Below, one piece after another: positions 35,001 through 46,744 of a DNA stretch of 64,000 bases. Below the pieces are notes generated by a model. It saw only the letters and a program-made list of their open reading frames with translations. It did not search any database and was not told the DNA's origin. The translations under genes were made by a program, and so were the position numbers. Source of the stretch: Tubiluchus corallicola (lineage: Eukaryota; Priapulida; Priapulimorpha; Priapulimorphida; Tubiluchidae); contig JAQGDQ010000092.1 of assembly GCA_030141605.1 (NCBI GenBank), positions 139,501-203,500 of the forward strand. Reading direction: 5' to 3'. How positions within the stretch are numbered: position 1 is the stretch's first letter; every line of letters starts with the position of its first letter.

Positions 35001-38000
35001 CTGTATCCCGCCTGTTGTTTTCCTTGACTTTGATGTTAAACATTGATAAATTAGACCAGTTTCAAAATTGCAAATATGGTATGTTAAGAATTACTTTAGC
35101 ATAACTGCACTATATGTGTAGCGTATGTATTATATGCATATATAGTAACTGCAGCAAAGCAAGATGTGAAATTTAAAAAGACATCATAAATATTATTGAA
35201 AGACTTAACTTTTCTGTTTGAGTTAAAGTAGAAATAGAATACTTAACTTTTAAGTACATGTATTCTTCAAATTAATTTATTGTCATTTTCATATTTTTGT
35301 GATGTCTTTATTTGCAGATATTGCCATGTCTGTAAAGTCTAAACAAGCAGTTCGTTGTGTTTTGTTTGACTTTTTGGACGTCATTAAAGAACAGAAACAC
35401 CGTGGCTTAATTGATGACTGGGAATTTAGTCTGCTTGAAATGGTAAAGAACTTTTCACATGAAAGCATTGTTAACTTGCACAAAAAAGATCTATATTTCA
35501 CAGTGATAATTCTTTCAACTTTAGTCTCACTTTGAAATTATGTATAAATAAGGCTGTAGTTATTCAACCAAAAATTCTTTAGGCTCAACACGCCTACCAG
35601 TTTCCAAATTATTGATTTACTTGCTTGTGATTTAAGCTTGTTTTGCCATATCAATAGTGACCTCCCTCATGTAAAAAGTTTTTGCACAATTTTTATATTG
35701 TGAAGTCACAAAAGAGTACCATTTTATTCTAAAGTTTTGTAATAAAACAGATTGTAGGGCATTGCTAAATGGTGTTCCAAATGACATATCCAGGCGGTTG
35801 GGTGGAATGATTTGCATTCCATAACTAGTTTTAAGCCAAAATTTGATGAATTTGTTTGGGGAAATTCAGGTGATTATTTCTAACTTTTGACATGGTACGT
35901 ACTAAACAAATGGTTAACGATTCTTTAGCTAGATTTTATTTCTTAAAAGATGTGAATAATAATCTTAATTAAACATTTGTAGTCCTCAAAAACATCCCAC
36001 AAAGGGTTTCATGCACTACAGTATAGGGGCCTCCTTTACTTTTGCTGTTGAGGTTCTCTAACCTTCCCCACACAAATTCACTTTTCCCACTAAAATAACT
36101 GTAATAATAGAGGTTGTGCTTAATAATTTTACATACCATATGATTTAGGAACACCAATATGGGAACCATACATATTGTTTATTATAATGTTATCAGCCAA
36201 ATAAAACATAGACTAGTGACCAGCCTCTATATTAAGGGTACAGTTTGGCAGTTTCATCTAGTAAAACCTGTGAATTTGATTTTCTGTAGCTGCAATGTGT
36301 TTACAATATTGGGAGTGGGCTGGTTAAAATAAGTAAATTCTGTGCCAAAGCATAGTTTACCAGCTTCCACACCACATATAATCTGTGATTGTCCTGTCAT
36401 GCAGCATGCTTAATAATATCCATCTAACCTAACGAGTCAAAAGAAATTGATGCAATATAAAAGACGTCAGAAATAAATTATGGGCTAATAAAGGTGTTAT
36501 TATTTGGGAGAAGATCTAGTCGTAATATGGCATATGTAAATTTGTACCACAACAAAAGCAGAAATTTGCTTTACATTGTAATATTGTAAATTTTTAATAG
36601 CTGCTAATGATTAGCATGTTTGTAATCTCCATAACTGAATATTTTTCTTTCCTCTGAAGAACATATTTGCATACTTGAAGAACACATAAGAATGTATGTG
36701 GTTTCTTGACATAGGGCATTCAGGAGAAAATAATGCGGTTATCAAAATTCCCTTCAAGTCTTCCTCCACCGGACACCATCGAAATTTTGCGGAATGTACC
36801 ATGGATCAAAAATAATGAACAAGTGCTGGACTTTATACAGGTAAAAGTATGATTCATTTTCCATTTCAACAAATATGTAGACATATTATTGCATCTATGC
36901 ATAGTGTTGAAAGATTACTGTATTGGAAAAATGAATTTGGCAGATGCTGTGTTAATAATCTTAAACTATCATTACATTTTAGGAGCATGGACAGCTGAAG
37001 AATTTTACCTATGGCAACATTTTAATAGATGAAGGCGAGCAACCCCAGGGCATTTATATTATCACATCCGGAGTACTGCGTCAGTCTCCAGATGCCAAGC
37101 TAGATGATGAAAGTGGCGACAAGCAAGAAGAAGACAAGCTGCACATTGCTATTGAAAAGGGCCAGTTAGATAATTATGAGTATGTGGACTATCTGGGTAC
37201 TGGCAACGTTGTCGGTGAAATGGGCATTTTGACCCTTAGGCCAAGAGCTGTTGCCATCTCTTGTGAAACTGCCGTCCAGGTTTGTTATATCGAGAGTAAT
37301 ATGTGTTCTCTGACAAATGAAAAATTATATCCTCATAACTAATAAGAAATGGCAATGCCCGTTAAAACCGACAAACCTTAAAGCATTTTCAGAAATAGTA
37401 TAAATTTATATTTGCCTTTGATTTGCTAAATTCTGCTGAAATGGGCCTAATAATAAGAGTTTTGTAAAATTAATGTGGCTGTTAGCTATAATTTAATGGT
37501 AGTATATAATGATAGTGTTAAGAGCATTTATGTGATAATGGTATTATTTGTTAAATTGTGTCGTTTTTTTGTCAATGTATTTCTTATTGCAGACAATATT
37601 TATATCCATGCAAGATATGTTAGCGGCTCTTTCAGTATTTACTGAATGTGAACCTTCTTTAGAGTATGATCTTTGGCGAACATGTGCAATTAGAATAGCC
37701 TTTCAAATCATTGACAAAATTCACGACTATGAGGTAAAGTAAAAATTCGAAATAAAATTTCACTTACTTAATACTGCTATATAAACTCTACAAATTTCTG
37801 TTTTTGATACAGAACTACCGTACTTGTCTGTTATGAAAGTATCTGTCATGAAAGAAAGCATGAAAGAGAATATGATTTTATCATCTGCGTAACTTTTACA
37901 TCAAAATGGCCCAATGTGGATTAACATATGTTGGAAGGTTGTATGATTTCCACTTTACACAGCAAGTTGCCACTTGGCAAAAAGGCATGGCAGTCCAGCA

Positions 38001-41000
38001 ATATGTGATTTTAAGTGATTTTTCGCCAAATGAACCATACTTCTGTAGGAAATAACGTAAATCCATGAGGATCTGTTCTGACAGTATTTCCCTGAAAAAT
38101 TAATAATGTTTGGCTTGATTGTCATGTGTGTTTTAATTACATCTTATTTTTGCTAATCATTAAGCAATTATTTTTTGCATTGTTAGTACAGTGACAACAC
38201 AATTTGAATAAAATTACAGGTAACTTTTAAACTGTATCATCTAGCATACCTTGTATTTTTCTATTTTATTATTTGAGCATAGCTTCCAGCTTAGTCTCTA
38301 AGTGTTATGGATTTCTTTCTTAAGGAGTACCTTCTTAAGAATGAATGAAAAAAAGTGTTTGAAAGATAGTTGACAAATCTGGTCCCGTGTCAGTTTGCAA
38401 AGACCAAAAACAGACAATAAGACCAAATCTGCATAAAAGCACTTGTGTTTTATTTGCACAGCCATTGGGAACATCTTGGTGCCACTTAAAGTACTTGCAG
38501 TGTTCAACAACCAGAAATAACTTGATTAGAAGTTAGATACTTACAGTTGGAGATATGCACGTTATACCAACTTACTGATATATAAATTAAATTTTTGCTT
38601 TTAGGATGAAACTCGAACTAAGTTGAAACAGATGCTTGATAGATCATATTTGATTTCGCTAGAGTTTTCTATTAAATTTACTGTCGATCGCAAGGCAATG
38701 CAGGATATTGTGCTGATTGAAGGTGTTGTTACGGACTCAACTGGTTACGAATTTGTAGCACCACGCTACATGCCAAAAACTGCTGACATTATTTTTGTTC
38801 CAGTAAGCTTTCGTACATTTGTGATTATGACTTAGGGAAATTAGCAACTGCAATACAATAATATGAAATGAGCTAATTCATATTTGTGCAGATTTCAATC
38901 GAAAGTTAGTTTATAGTTTAAATTTTTTGATTGCTTACATTAGTGCAGTCTTTTTAGAAGTGTCTGCTTATTGTCTTCTGTAAATGTGGGAAAAACAAGT
39001 GCTTAACTTCATCACAAACTCTATTCCCTACTTGCACTACTATAAGTTTTCGCTTGCTTTTAAAATTACAAATTCATTGTGTTTTTCAAAAGAACTCACT
39101 GCTAGTTCTCTGTATCATTTATAAGAAGAACCGGAATTTGCATGCATTTGGTACATATGGCCCTTGTTATTAAATGACATGTTTTCTTTGCCTGTTTTAT
39201 CCAGTTGTATTACATATTATCATAGTTGCGTAAAACATGTGTTAAATATGCACTTCTCTAATAAGAGCTGTTTTTTGGTGTAGAAGAAGAGCTATATGCG
39301 TACGCCTCCAAAAATGCTAATAATACCACCAATGGAGTTTGATAGCATGCACGAAGGAATGCAAGGAACGTTCCAAAGGTGCTTGCGGCATGCAGTACGG
39401 CACAGACGACAAACTTGTTCCACTATTAGCCTTAGTCAGGTAGCTCTCTTTTATAAAATCTCCCGATACTGCTTTTCTATTCTTGCACAAAAAAACTAGA
39501 AAACCAGACAAAAATATTTATAAGCTTGCCCAAATCGTTTTCTTATGTTTTATCGCAGTAACAATGGTTGACTATTGTTGATTCTAACAATAGTTAAGCT
39601 GCCTTCAGTCACTTCAAATGTAATGAACAGAACGATCTGTACTATAAAATTTCCACACTTCAGGTGTTGTTTGAATGCCAGTTACTGTATTTTTGTAGGC
39701 AATTTCCAGACTGTGCAGCTTACACATTTATGACATGGAATTTCTTTGTCATTTGCACATTAACACTGGAAATAACCTCAGAAAATAAGCACTGTGATAT
39801 TGAGGTAGCTTGAACGTGGTTAAACTTCACAGCGATAATCATAATTGTGTATTATGCATCTGTATTACTTTCGAAGCAAAGGTTCATGGACATGAAAGCT
39901 GTTGCTCTTCTTAATACACTTTTTTAATACAAATTGTAGGCTAAAAATACTGTACTGAGTGCACAAAAGTATTTAAAGCATTTTATCATTTTAAAAATGT
40001 GCATTTTTCTATAAGTTACCTAATTCCGTGTCTATAGACTGAGAGGTACTGTAGCATATTTGGTGTTTTGGAGTGTCAAACGTAATTGATTTAAATTTTA
40101 TCTTCCCTTGTTAATAACTAAATGAAAGATAAGTTTACTGCATACTGTGCACAGTAAGTGAAAGCTAAAATTAAGTGATTTAAAGCTAGATTGACCTATA
40201 AGGTGAAACTAGAAATAAAGCTAGAACAGATTTATTCCTTTCAGAAATGAATTAACAAAAGGACTGTTTCTTTAATTTTGTTTGACTCTTCAAGTAGTTT
40301 TTTGTGAGAAATAAATAGCAAATTTCCTTGAAAATCAGAAATTAAATCACATTTGCAAATGCTAAATTCAATAAGATTCAAATGAAAGAACACGAGGAGC
40401 AGTCTGCATTGGCCAAAAATTTTGGCAAAGCTTCATTAAAGCCAGTTTGGGCACGTAATAACCCGCATTTATACTTGCAAACCTTGAAGCTCAGCTATTA
40501 AATTATTAACAGACTGTCTTGAACTATTAACCATTTTCTGGCAGTAATTTCTGCTATCATTTTCTTTATAAAAATCTTGTGGATTTGCAGATCTAAAATT
40601 TTCTGACTGAAAATAACACCTGCTCTTTATATCCGGTTATGCACTCCGCCCGTCGCCCTTTTTTCAACTCGACTTCCAAAATTACTTAAAGATTGGTGTG
40701 ATGATTAAATAGGATGTACTTGGTTCAATGTAAAAGAATTGTCATTATTAGCTTATTAATTAGAGCTGTTTAATTAATTAATTTTAAATGACTGACATGA
40801 TTTTGCTTGAAATCTATAATCAGTCTGGAAATATTTACTTCTTGTTCTTCAGCCTGTCTGGAAAAGGGAAAATTTTAAAACATTTTTAAAAAGTTGTAAA
40901 CAGGCAAAAAGCATTGCCACATTATAAACAGTTTTAAAAATATTAATTATTAAAATTTAATATGCAAAATAAGAATATTGTGTGGCAGAATCGTATCTCT

Positions 41001-42109
41001 CATAAAAATGGTTAAAGCATTCACCTTCAACACTCTTTTATGATGATAAACGGACGATACAATGAAGTAATATGAAAATGGTAAGTTTGAGTCAGTTTTT
41101 GTGCTTATTTGCAAAAATTATGTCAATATGGCTTATAAAAATCAGATAACATCCGAATGTAGGATATTGTGAGATATAATTAAAGAAGTTATACCAAACT
41201 TATAGCAAAATAAGCCTCCACACTCAAGATGCAATTTTGTTCTGTTAGTATAATGGAAGTGTTAATACATTCAAATGTGCAAATTATCTAATTATGCAAA
41301 ACTAAGAATGCATCTGACAGAAATGGATCCTATGGATAAAATTATCATGAAACAACCTTCAAAGAGCTTGACACCATCAATATCAAATAAGTTACAGTAC
41401 CTCCACATCTCTTTCTTTCATTTTATCATTCAGAATAATTTATCGTATGATATATTATTTCCTGACTAAGATGAGTATAATCTCAACATTAAATGCTCAC
41501 ATGACACAGCACTTCATGCATTAACTAAGTCTGTCATCAGCTTGTCTCCATTCTTTGCTTATTCCAAGAAAACTTTGAAAAAATACTTGTTGAGGTTGGG
41601 GTAATCCTTCGCGTCACCGCTAGAAACAATGCTGCTTTGCTTTTTTATGTTGATGTTATTTTAATTTGTTATAATTTTGTTTGCTTAAAATTTATTTTAG
41701 TTATTTTTGTTTACTAAATATTCTTGAGTGTTTAACTATTATGATTTTTTATTTGGAATTATTATTTTTAATAGGTGCAATAGCATCTTATATTTATCAA
41801 TCTTAACATCGGATGGCAACAGTGTGGACCGTATGATCTTTCAGTCATTCTATCTTGTAAATTATATTTGAACATTGCTGTTGTTTCTGCTTGTGATCTG
41901 CAAAGAGACAAAAAATTATTCTAATACTGAAAATTCTGAATTCCTTTTACATGCAGTTTCAGAAGTCCAAACTGGAATCTAAGCTAGCAAGAGCAAGTGT
42001 GAAGGAGTGCGAGAACGTTGAATTAGGTTTGAAACCAAAAAGCGTAAGGTCAGGCTCGGAACCTGCATGCAAGTGTCCTTCAAGACTGGAAATGCACCTT
42101 AAGAAATAA
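15726..42109 (+). CDS. SLC9C1: Sperm-specific Na+/H+ exchanger with voltage sensor and CNBD (sNHE)
   Basis: Swaps Na+ for H+ across the sperm flagellar membrane, gated by voltage and tuned by cyclic nucleotides in sea urchin. Exons: 15726-15843, 17394-17687, 18747-18887, 20282-20387, 21848-21880, 23397-23596, 26865-27078, 28131-28305, 30048-30308, 30945-31085, 31225-31322, 32393-32453, 32666-32790, 33167-33419, 34180-34389, 34706-34931, 35318-35442, 36715-36840, 36983-37279, 37593-37733, 38605-38802, 39284-39439, 41957-42109. All junctions are GT-AG and stay in frame, giving 1283 residues, near the family's 1180-1325. Residues 1-460 are the exchanger: ATDP (170-173), EGEFLLNDG with N201-D202, WGGIRGAVAVALS. 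Residues 615-810 carry S1-S4; S4 has K795, R798, R801, R804, R807 every third residue. Residues 970-1090 are the cyclic-nucleotide-binding domain with GEMGIL and RPRAVA. A second in-frame ATG at 15753 is an alternative start. Confidence 0.93.
16690..17050. repeat. Diverged direct repeats in sNHE intron 1
   Basis: Phrases such as GGTCAACCAATCTAGAGGTC, GATCAACCAACCTGGG and CATTCATTGTGTCTCACTGA recur three times with variation near 16706, 16797 and 16930. Spacing is irregular (about 91 and 133 bp), so these are old, decayed repeats. Confidence 0.4.
22134..23005. repeat. 109-bp tandem repeat interrupted by 550 bp
   Basis: A unit containing GGAAAATGTTCACAGCAATT and GTGCAATATTGATCATGTAG occurs at about 22134-22250, 22799-22908 and 22909-23005. 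The last two copies are adjacent. Unrelated sequence (about 22262-22795) separates the first, suggesting an insertion into an older array or loss of intermediate copies. All copies are in the intron between sNHE exons 5 and 6. Confidence 0.7.
22523..22530. promoter_or_regulatory. Perfect CRE palindrome in sNHE intron
   Basis: TGACGTCA, the full CREB/CREM site, lies in a local GC-richer patch (about 22430-22640) that also has ATGATGTCACG and GCACGTGAC. CREM drives many testis genes in mammals. An intronic enhancer or internal promoter is possible, but no expression evidence exists here. Confidence 0.25.
23827..23892. repeat. TG/TGCG microsatellite
   Basis: A run of GTGTGTGT that passes into GTGCGTGCGTGCATGC repeats, in the intron after sNHE exon 6. 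The alternating purine-pyrimidine tract could adopt Z-DNA. Confidence 0.9.
25690..25826. repeat. Dispersed repeat fragment with a perfect 16-bp hairpin
   Basis: GATGTAATTTCGAAAT at 25776-25791 is mirrored exactly by ATTTCGAAATTACATC at 25811-25826 around a 19-base AT loop. The preceding sequence (GAGACCTTTCGTTTCATATA and TAGATCG) has a relative at about 44733-44780 (GAGACCTTTCATTTGATGTA and TAGATCG), so this is part of a dispersed family of unknown type. Confidence 0.6.
29053..29082. repeat. TA microsatellite
   Basis: Fifteen TA units in the sNHE intron between exons 8 and 9. Confidence 0.9.
31999..32139. mobile_element. 141-bp Tc1/mariner-type MITE
   Basis: The left end CAGTCAAACTTCATTATAAT pairs with the right end, whose reverse complement is CAGCCAAACCACTATATACT. 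Both ends are flanked by TA (31997-31998 and 32140-32141). No coding capacity. It lies in the intron between sNHE exons 11 and 12. Confidence 0.55.
33579..33899 (+). pseudogene. Possible LINE reverse-transcriptase C-terminal relic in sNHE intron
   Basis: One frame reads AIVDMYYVDNISFLTKPKGE onward for about 50 codons to a stop. The following stretch includes GRLLTWTGVMQEGLNG and KDWIMWWQVASVM. The pattern GR..TW...V..GL...(D)W resembles the segment after the palm domain in many non-LTR ORF2 proteins (GRRR.RW.D.V..DL...DR..WR). Stop codons break it, and no further retroelement sequence is recognisable around it. Confidence 0.28.
40640..40800. repeat. Diverged single copy of the 125-bp repeat family
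   Basis: GATTGGTGTGATGATTAAAT, then AGGATGTACTTGGTTCAATG, then CTGTTTAATTAATTAATTTT match, in the same order, the units at 43740-44110 and the sequence just before the LINE ORF1 at about 44831-44862. It lies in the last sNHE intron. Confidence 0.5.
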
Positions 42110-43739
42110 GTAATCCTGGATTCACCTCATATGGAAGGGCAGCTATGAGACTTGTTTGATAACAAACTGTAAGATGGTAAACATGTGTTTCTAGCTCTCT
42201 TGTCACTGGGTTGTGTGCAGACTGAGCTAATAATTTAAGCGCTTGTAAAAAACTGATTGGTGATACAGTATGATTATACAATCAGGTTATCGCTGTGTGC
42301 CATAATATTTCATGCATTTGTATTCTTCTTTCTAGAGCTTCTACAATGTACAGCAAAATGATAAAAATGGTGCAAAAACTGCTGAAAGCCAATATGTAAT
42401 AAGTGTGCTAACTATAGCAACAAATTTGTGAAATATCTGCAGTGTTTAAAATTTTTAGTTTGAAATATATGTCTTCGGAAATTGCTTTCAAAATTATTTC
42501 TCAAAGAGGTTAGTAAATTACTTAATTATATTAGTGTGTGTTAATTACTACATTCATTCAAATTAATTTTTTAATACACATACAGAGAAGAAAACACATT
42601 CTACCATACCACATCAGATTCAGCTGGAAGTACCTAGAACACAGCACTTTGTGGCTCTTACCTTTGATTTATGTCTTTTGGCTTTTATATTTGCATAAAT
42701 CTTGGTGTTATGCATAAAGTTTTGGAATCACAACAGCCTGTTCTGGATTATTGTCTTTGATTTGATTACACACATCAATAAATTGTTTGAGTTTGTATTT
42801 AGGTAATTATTTTCCATGGATATTTGAATGAGCAATTTGAACGACTTGGCATCTCTACTACCCATGATTTCTTTTCTATCTATATTATTTGTATTTATGT
42901 GTTCAATAGCGCTGAAAACATGCTCAATTATCAAAAGTTAATATATGTTAATTTCAATTCTTTAAGACTTTTTTCCCATGTTAATTCAAAAATTGGTGCT
43001 ACATGCACCTATATGGTTTTTATGTACAAAAAATGCTAAAATTGTGTCTGAAAATGCACCCATAAGCTTAGCTTAGTAGGGAAAATGATTATAGCACTCT
43101 CTCAGACCCAACTGCACATCTTTTCAACTCGAAATTGTCTAGCAGTATATTAGTTCTCCAGATATATTTATTTGTGTTTGTATTAATTTACGTGAGATGC
43201 GATTTTCTCCGTAGCTACTGAACCTTTTCTGACAATGACACATCATCGTCAAACGAAAAATCGTGCTGTCTCCCAAGGTTCATAGGAAGTTCATTTTTCA
43301 TTTTCGATCTAGGACATTCGAGAGGAAGGACGGGTGAAAAACCTCCGAAAATCGGTGTTTCTGCCTGTTCTTTTTTGCAAACTTTACTAGAACACTGTTT
43401 CGTGTACTGCTCTATATACATTTGCCAGTTCTTGTACAAGCTTGTGTTTTTTCTGCAACAGAACAACATGAGTTGCGAACATCATCTTTAAGTGTTAATA
43501 TCAGCGGATTGTCAATACGTGCATTTAACAAGCATTAATTTTTTTACATAAAACACACTTTTAAACTAAAATAAGATTTTTTTAAAAAAGGATAGAAAAT
43601 TTATCACAATGCATATCGTCGATTATTCACGACCACTAGCTTGTGTTTTTAGAAAAAAATCCGGTGATTCATACATTCATTCTGGCTGTCCGTGGCGCTT
43701 TTTTCCAACTTAGTATTGATTTTATTCAGTTCCATAAGA
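42110..43739. other. sNHE 3' flank and spacer
   Basis: This holds the sNHE 3' UTR and AT-rich DNA. An AATAAA at 42777-42782, 668 bases past the stop, is the first clear polyadenylation signal. On the minus strand, 43215-43469 is open for 84 codons with mixed composition (contains NLGRQHDFSFDDDVSLSEKV). I do not recognise it, and it lacks supporting neighbours. Confidence 0.45.
42777..42782 (+). terminator. Candidate polyadenylation signal of sNHE
   Basis: The first AATAAA after the sNHE stop at 42107-42109, followed by a TTGTTTGAGTTTGTATTT tract typical of downstream elements. Confidence 0.4.
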
Positions 43740-44110
43740 ATTTAACATTCGACTGAGTTGAAATTTGGTTATAATGATTAGTTAAGATGTCCTTGGTTGA
43801 GAACAAGAAATTTTTGTCAACTAGTCAATTTTTTAAATTAATTTTAAATTGATTCAATACCAAAAGTGTCTATCCAATTGAGTTTATATTAGGAATGGTG
43901 ATTAGTTAGGATGTTCTTGGTTTCAAAACAAAAAAACTTGCCGCAACTCGTTAATTAATTAATTTAGACATTGAACTCAAATTGTATGTTCTCATGATCC
44001 ACCTGAGTTGAATTTGGTAGGATGATTAATTCGGATATCTTTGGTTCAAAACAAAAAAATTGTTGCAGTCCCTTTGTTAATTAATTAACTAGCAAAGGCC
44101 CCTCAAACAT
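43740..44110. repeat. Three-unit 125-bp tandem repeat
   Basis: GAGTTGAAATTTGG or a close variant starts at 43755, 43880 and 44005, exactly 125 bases apart. Each is followed by a GATTAGTTAGGATGTCCTTGG-like phrase and an AATTAATTAATT tail. Related single copies lie at 40640-40800 and 49316-49395. The 49316 copy is beyond the LINE, so the LINE lies between members of this family. Confidence 0.72.
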
Positions 44111-44820
44111 TTTTGCGTATAAATACACTTATAATCAATAGTACGCGAACATCCTACATTGTCCTCATTTATAACGCAAAGCCAGTAGCAGCTTTAACTG
44201 AATTAAAGTTATAAGGTTATAAGCAGAGTATAATGGATGACGTCAGAATAATGGCTTTGCGTCAGCAGTTTTCCAAGCGAAAACTGCCAAAAATGGAACG
44301 TCTAATTAACTCGTCGTCACTCCTCTTGGTGGAACTGTCCTAAAATATAGCCTACATCATCGTGTCGCCCTGTTGTTTCGCTTTCTAAAGAGCCATATAT
44401 CTCCTTCCAAGAGTTACACTAAGCGCCCCTAAACGTTTTTTCTACAGGCCGTTTGGCAAAATTTCGAAAAAATTGGGAGTTGGGTTCGGGAAAATGACCC
44501 GTAGCGTACATTAGTGGCCCTCTCGCGAAATCTAAATATGACTGTTACACCCGCCATTGAATATTCAATTATTTCCAGTACCACCCGCGGCCCATTCCGG
44601 ATCTCCAGAAATAAGCGGTATAAGTTTTGCAAAAAATGGGCAAAAAATTGCCATTTTTGGAGGTTTTTCGGCCCCCGTTCCTCCCGGTGGGCCCGATTCG
44701 AAAAATAAACCGCCAGGTGCGAACCCTTGAGTTGAGACCTTTCATTTGATGTATAGATCGTCGAAAATGGTGCCGTCGTCGGCGCTGTAGTCTCGTCGGT
44801 TATACCACCGAAATTAATAT
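44111..44820. other. Repeat-derived DNA upstream of the LINE
   Basis: No gene recognised. This includes a GC-richer stretch (44400-44720) and a diverged copy of the repeat fragment found at 25690-25760. Short open frames on both strands have no recognisable domain. The stretch may be part of a larger dispersed element that also includes the 125-bp units. Confidence 0.4.
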
Positions 44821-44887
44821 ATCCGATTAATCAGAGCTGTTTAATTAATTAATTTTTTAAATTGACTCCAAAAGAGTTAATCTTTGT

Positions 44888-45454
44888 ATGAAGTATGACA
44901 ACGCCTTAGCCAGATTAGAAAATACTGAACAAGAGAACAGGGATCTTAAAGCCTTAGTGACAACCACTGAGTCTAAAGTAGCAAGCCAAGCTGCAGAAAT
45001 TGAGAATCTCCAACAGTATATTCGTAGATACAGTCTATTAATTTACGGAATCCCAAAACAGAGCGGGGAGAACACTGACAATTTAATTAAGTGCATAGCT
45101 AGTGAAATGGGATGGCCACTAAGCGATACGGACATCAGTGTGTCACATCGTATCCCATCAGAGAATGGTATAGAACCCATTACAGTAAAGTTTACCAGGA
45201 GATCTGTTCGAGACGCTATTTACAGAAGACGAAAAGACCGTCCAAAACTTAGTCAGATTGGTTTCACCTCTAACGGAAGAATCCATATTAATGAATGTCT
45301 CACCAAGTCTAGAAAGGGTCTGCTAAATAAATGTTTAACGTTCAGAAAAGAAAAAGGGTATAAATACGTCTGGACAAACCAAGGAAGGAGATACATACGA
45401 GCTAGTGAGGATATGCAGCCGTTTGAAATCAAGTCAGAAGAAGATTTACTTTAA
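44888..45454 (+). CDS. LINE ORF1 protein (coiled coil plus RRM-like region)
   Basis: This 188-residue protein resembles the ORF1 products of invertebrate non-LTR retrotransposons, which bind element RNA. It starts with an acidic coiled coil (about residues 5-45), then YIRRYSLLIYGIP, the hallmark entry to the RRM-like nucleic-acid-binding fold. After that come a DISVSHRIP segment, a basic RRSVRDAIYRRRKD helix and NECLTKSRKGLLNK with a terminal WTNQGRRYI. The frame is intact, unlike the ORF2 1.3 kb downstream. It is probably truncated at the N-terminus, since relatives have more coiled coil. It is presumably not a host gene. Confidence 0.75.
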   Translation: MKYDNALARLENTEQENRDLKALVTTTESKVASQAAEIENLQQYIRRYSLLIYGIPKQSGENTDNLIKCIASEMGWPLSDTDISVSHRIPSENGIEPITVKFTRRSVRDAIYRRRKDRPKLSQIGFTSNGRIHINECLTKSRKGLLNKCLTFRKEKGYKYVWTNQGRRYIRASEDMQPFEIKSEEDLL

Positions 45455-46744
45455 ATATTAACTTTATTACTATAAAGGCTCACTGATTACATTAATCGAT
45501 GTGTATGCGTTAATGTTCGTGCGTGTGTGTGTACATGAGTGTGTTTATCTCTATGATTGTTGTCAACAATTACACGCTAACAATGCACACGAGGGATTAT
45601 TCCGAATATAAATTCCCATGTTTGAGGATATACAATGCCCTACATCAAATTTGTAAGTGCGATTTAACTGTAGGTGTATTCCCTCCCAACAGAAACTATG
45701 CTTAAATTGCCAGGTAATTATCTGTGACGAAAACCGGCATGCCTATGCGCAAAACGACTTTCCACCCATTAAGAAACCGGTAGATTACATTAAGATTCGA
45801 CAACCTGCCCTTGGCTTTTACTAATATTCATCTGTACTTAAAAACCTGCAAAGTTGCTTAACGCAGTCTGTTTCATAATTATGTGTAAAAAGAATGTAGT
45901 TCTGTATGTGTTAATCCTATATTCTGTTTGAAAGTGCTGCTGCTCATGACATTCCCACTCACAGTTTGTTAAGCATTAACAACAATTGACCATGTAATTT
46001 AGATGTTTGTGTTTATTTGCCTAATCAGACGCCTTGCCCCTCCACAACTTTATCATAAATTTTGTCCGCGTATCTTTGATGATATAGCTAATGTCTCAAC
46101 CCCGTCCCATCCCCCTTTTAAAGTTCATGTGATCATCCAGTTAAAATTTTAGTTATCAACAGCAATGAAGTTGATCAGGAATATTATCTACTTTGATATT
46201 GTTATTGACTAGTTCAAACTGTACTAGGTCAAAATTCATACAGGCCTTTCCAAGGTCATCATTTGCAGCCACTTTCACCTCGGCCTTGATTCACACAGTT
46301 TAGTATAGCAATATGTATTACTCGCCTGACTCAGTAATTTGGCTTCATTGACCTATTGCTACATGGTAACTATAATTGGTAATCTTAATATACCCATAGT
46401 ATATATAATTGATGATTACGTTATAACAATGTTTTAATACTTACCGTCTTAATTCGTAAAATAAATATTAAAAACTGCTCCTATTATTATTGTCCTGTGA
46501 TTATGGCCCAATATATGATTAATATGGCTTGGTTGGTAACTTAGTATATTACATAACTTCGCTCATATTCACATTAAACGTTTGTTGTAATTATGTACTC
46601 ATCTTGACTCGCTGCAAACGTGGTTGGCTGGCTTTACTTGCTAGCATATTTTTAAACATTTTATACCTTTAGCGATATTTTATCCTATTTTTTATTTTTT
46701 TATTTTCTCTTATCTCTTTAACTCTGATTTTCTCTGCACTTTTG
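45455..46744. other. Gap between LINE ORF1 and ORF2
   Basis: About 1.3 kb without a meaningful open frame. Non-LTR elements normally have a short or overlapping junction between the two ORFs, so this may contain a later insertion, or the two ORFs may come from different insertions. Confidence 0.4.

Noticed and set aside
43215-43469. 84-residue minus-strand frame with SFDDDVSLSEKV
   Set aside because: No recognisable domain and no splice partners; could be a terminal exon, but cannot be supported.
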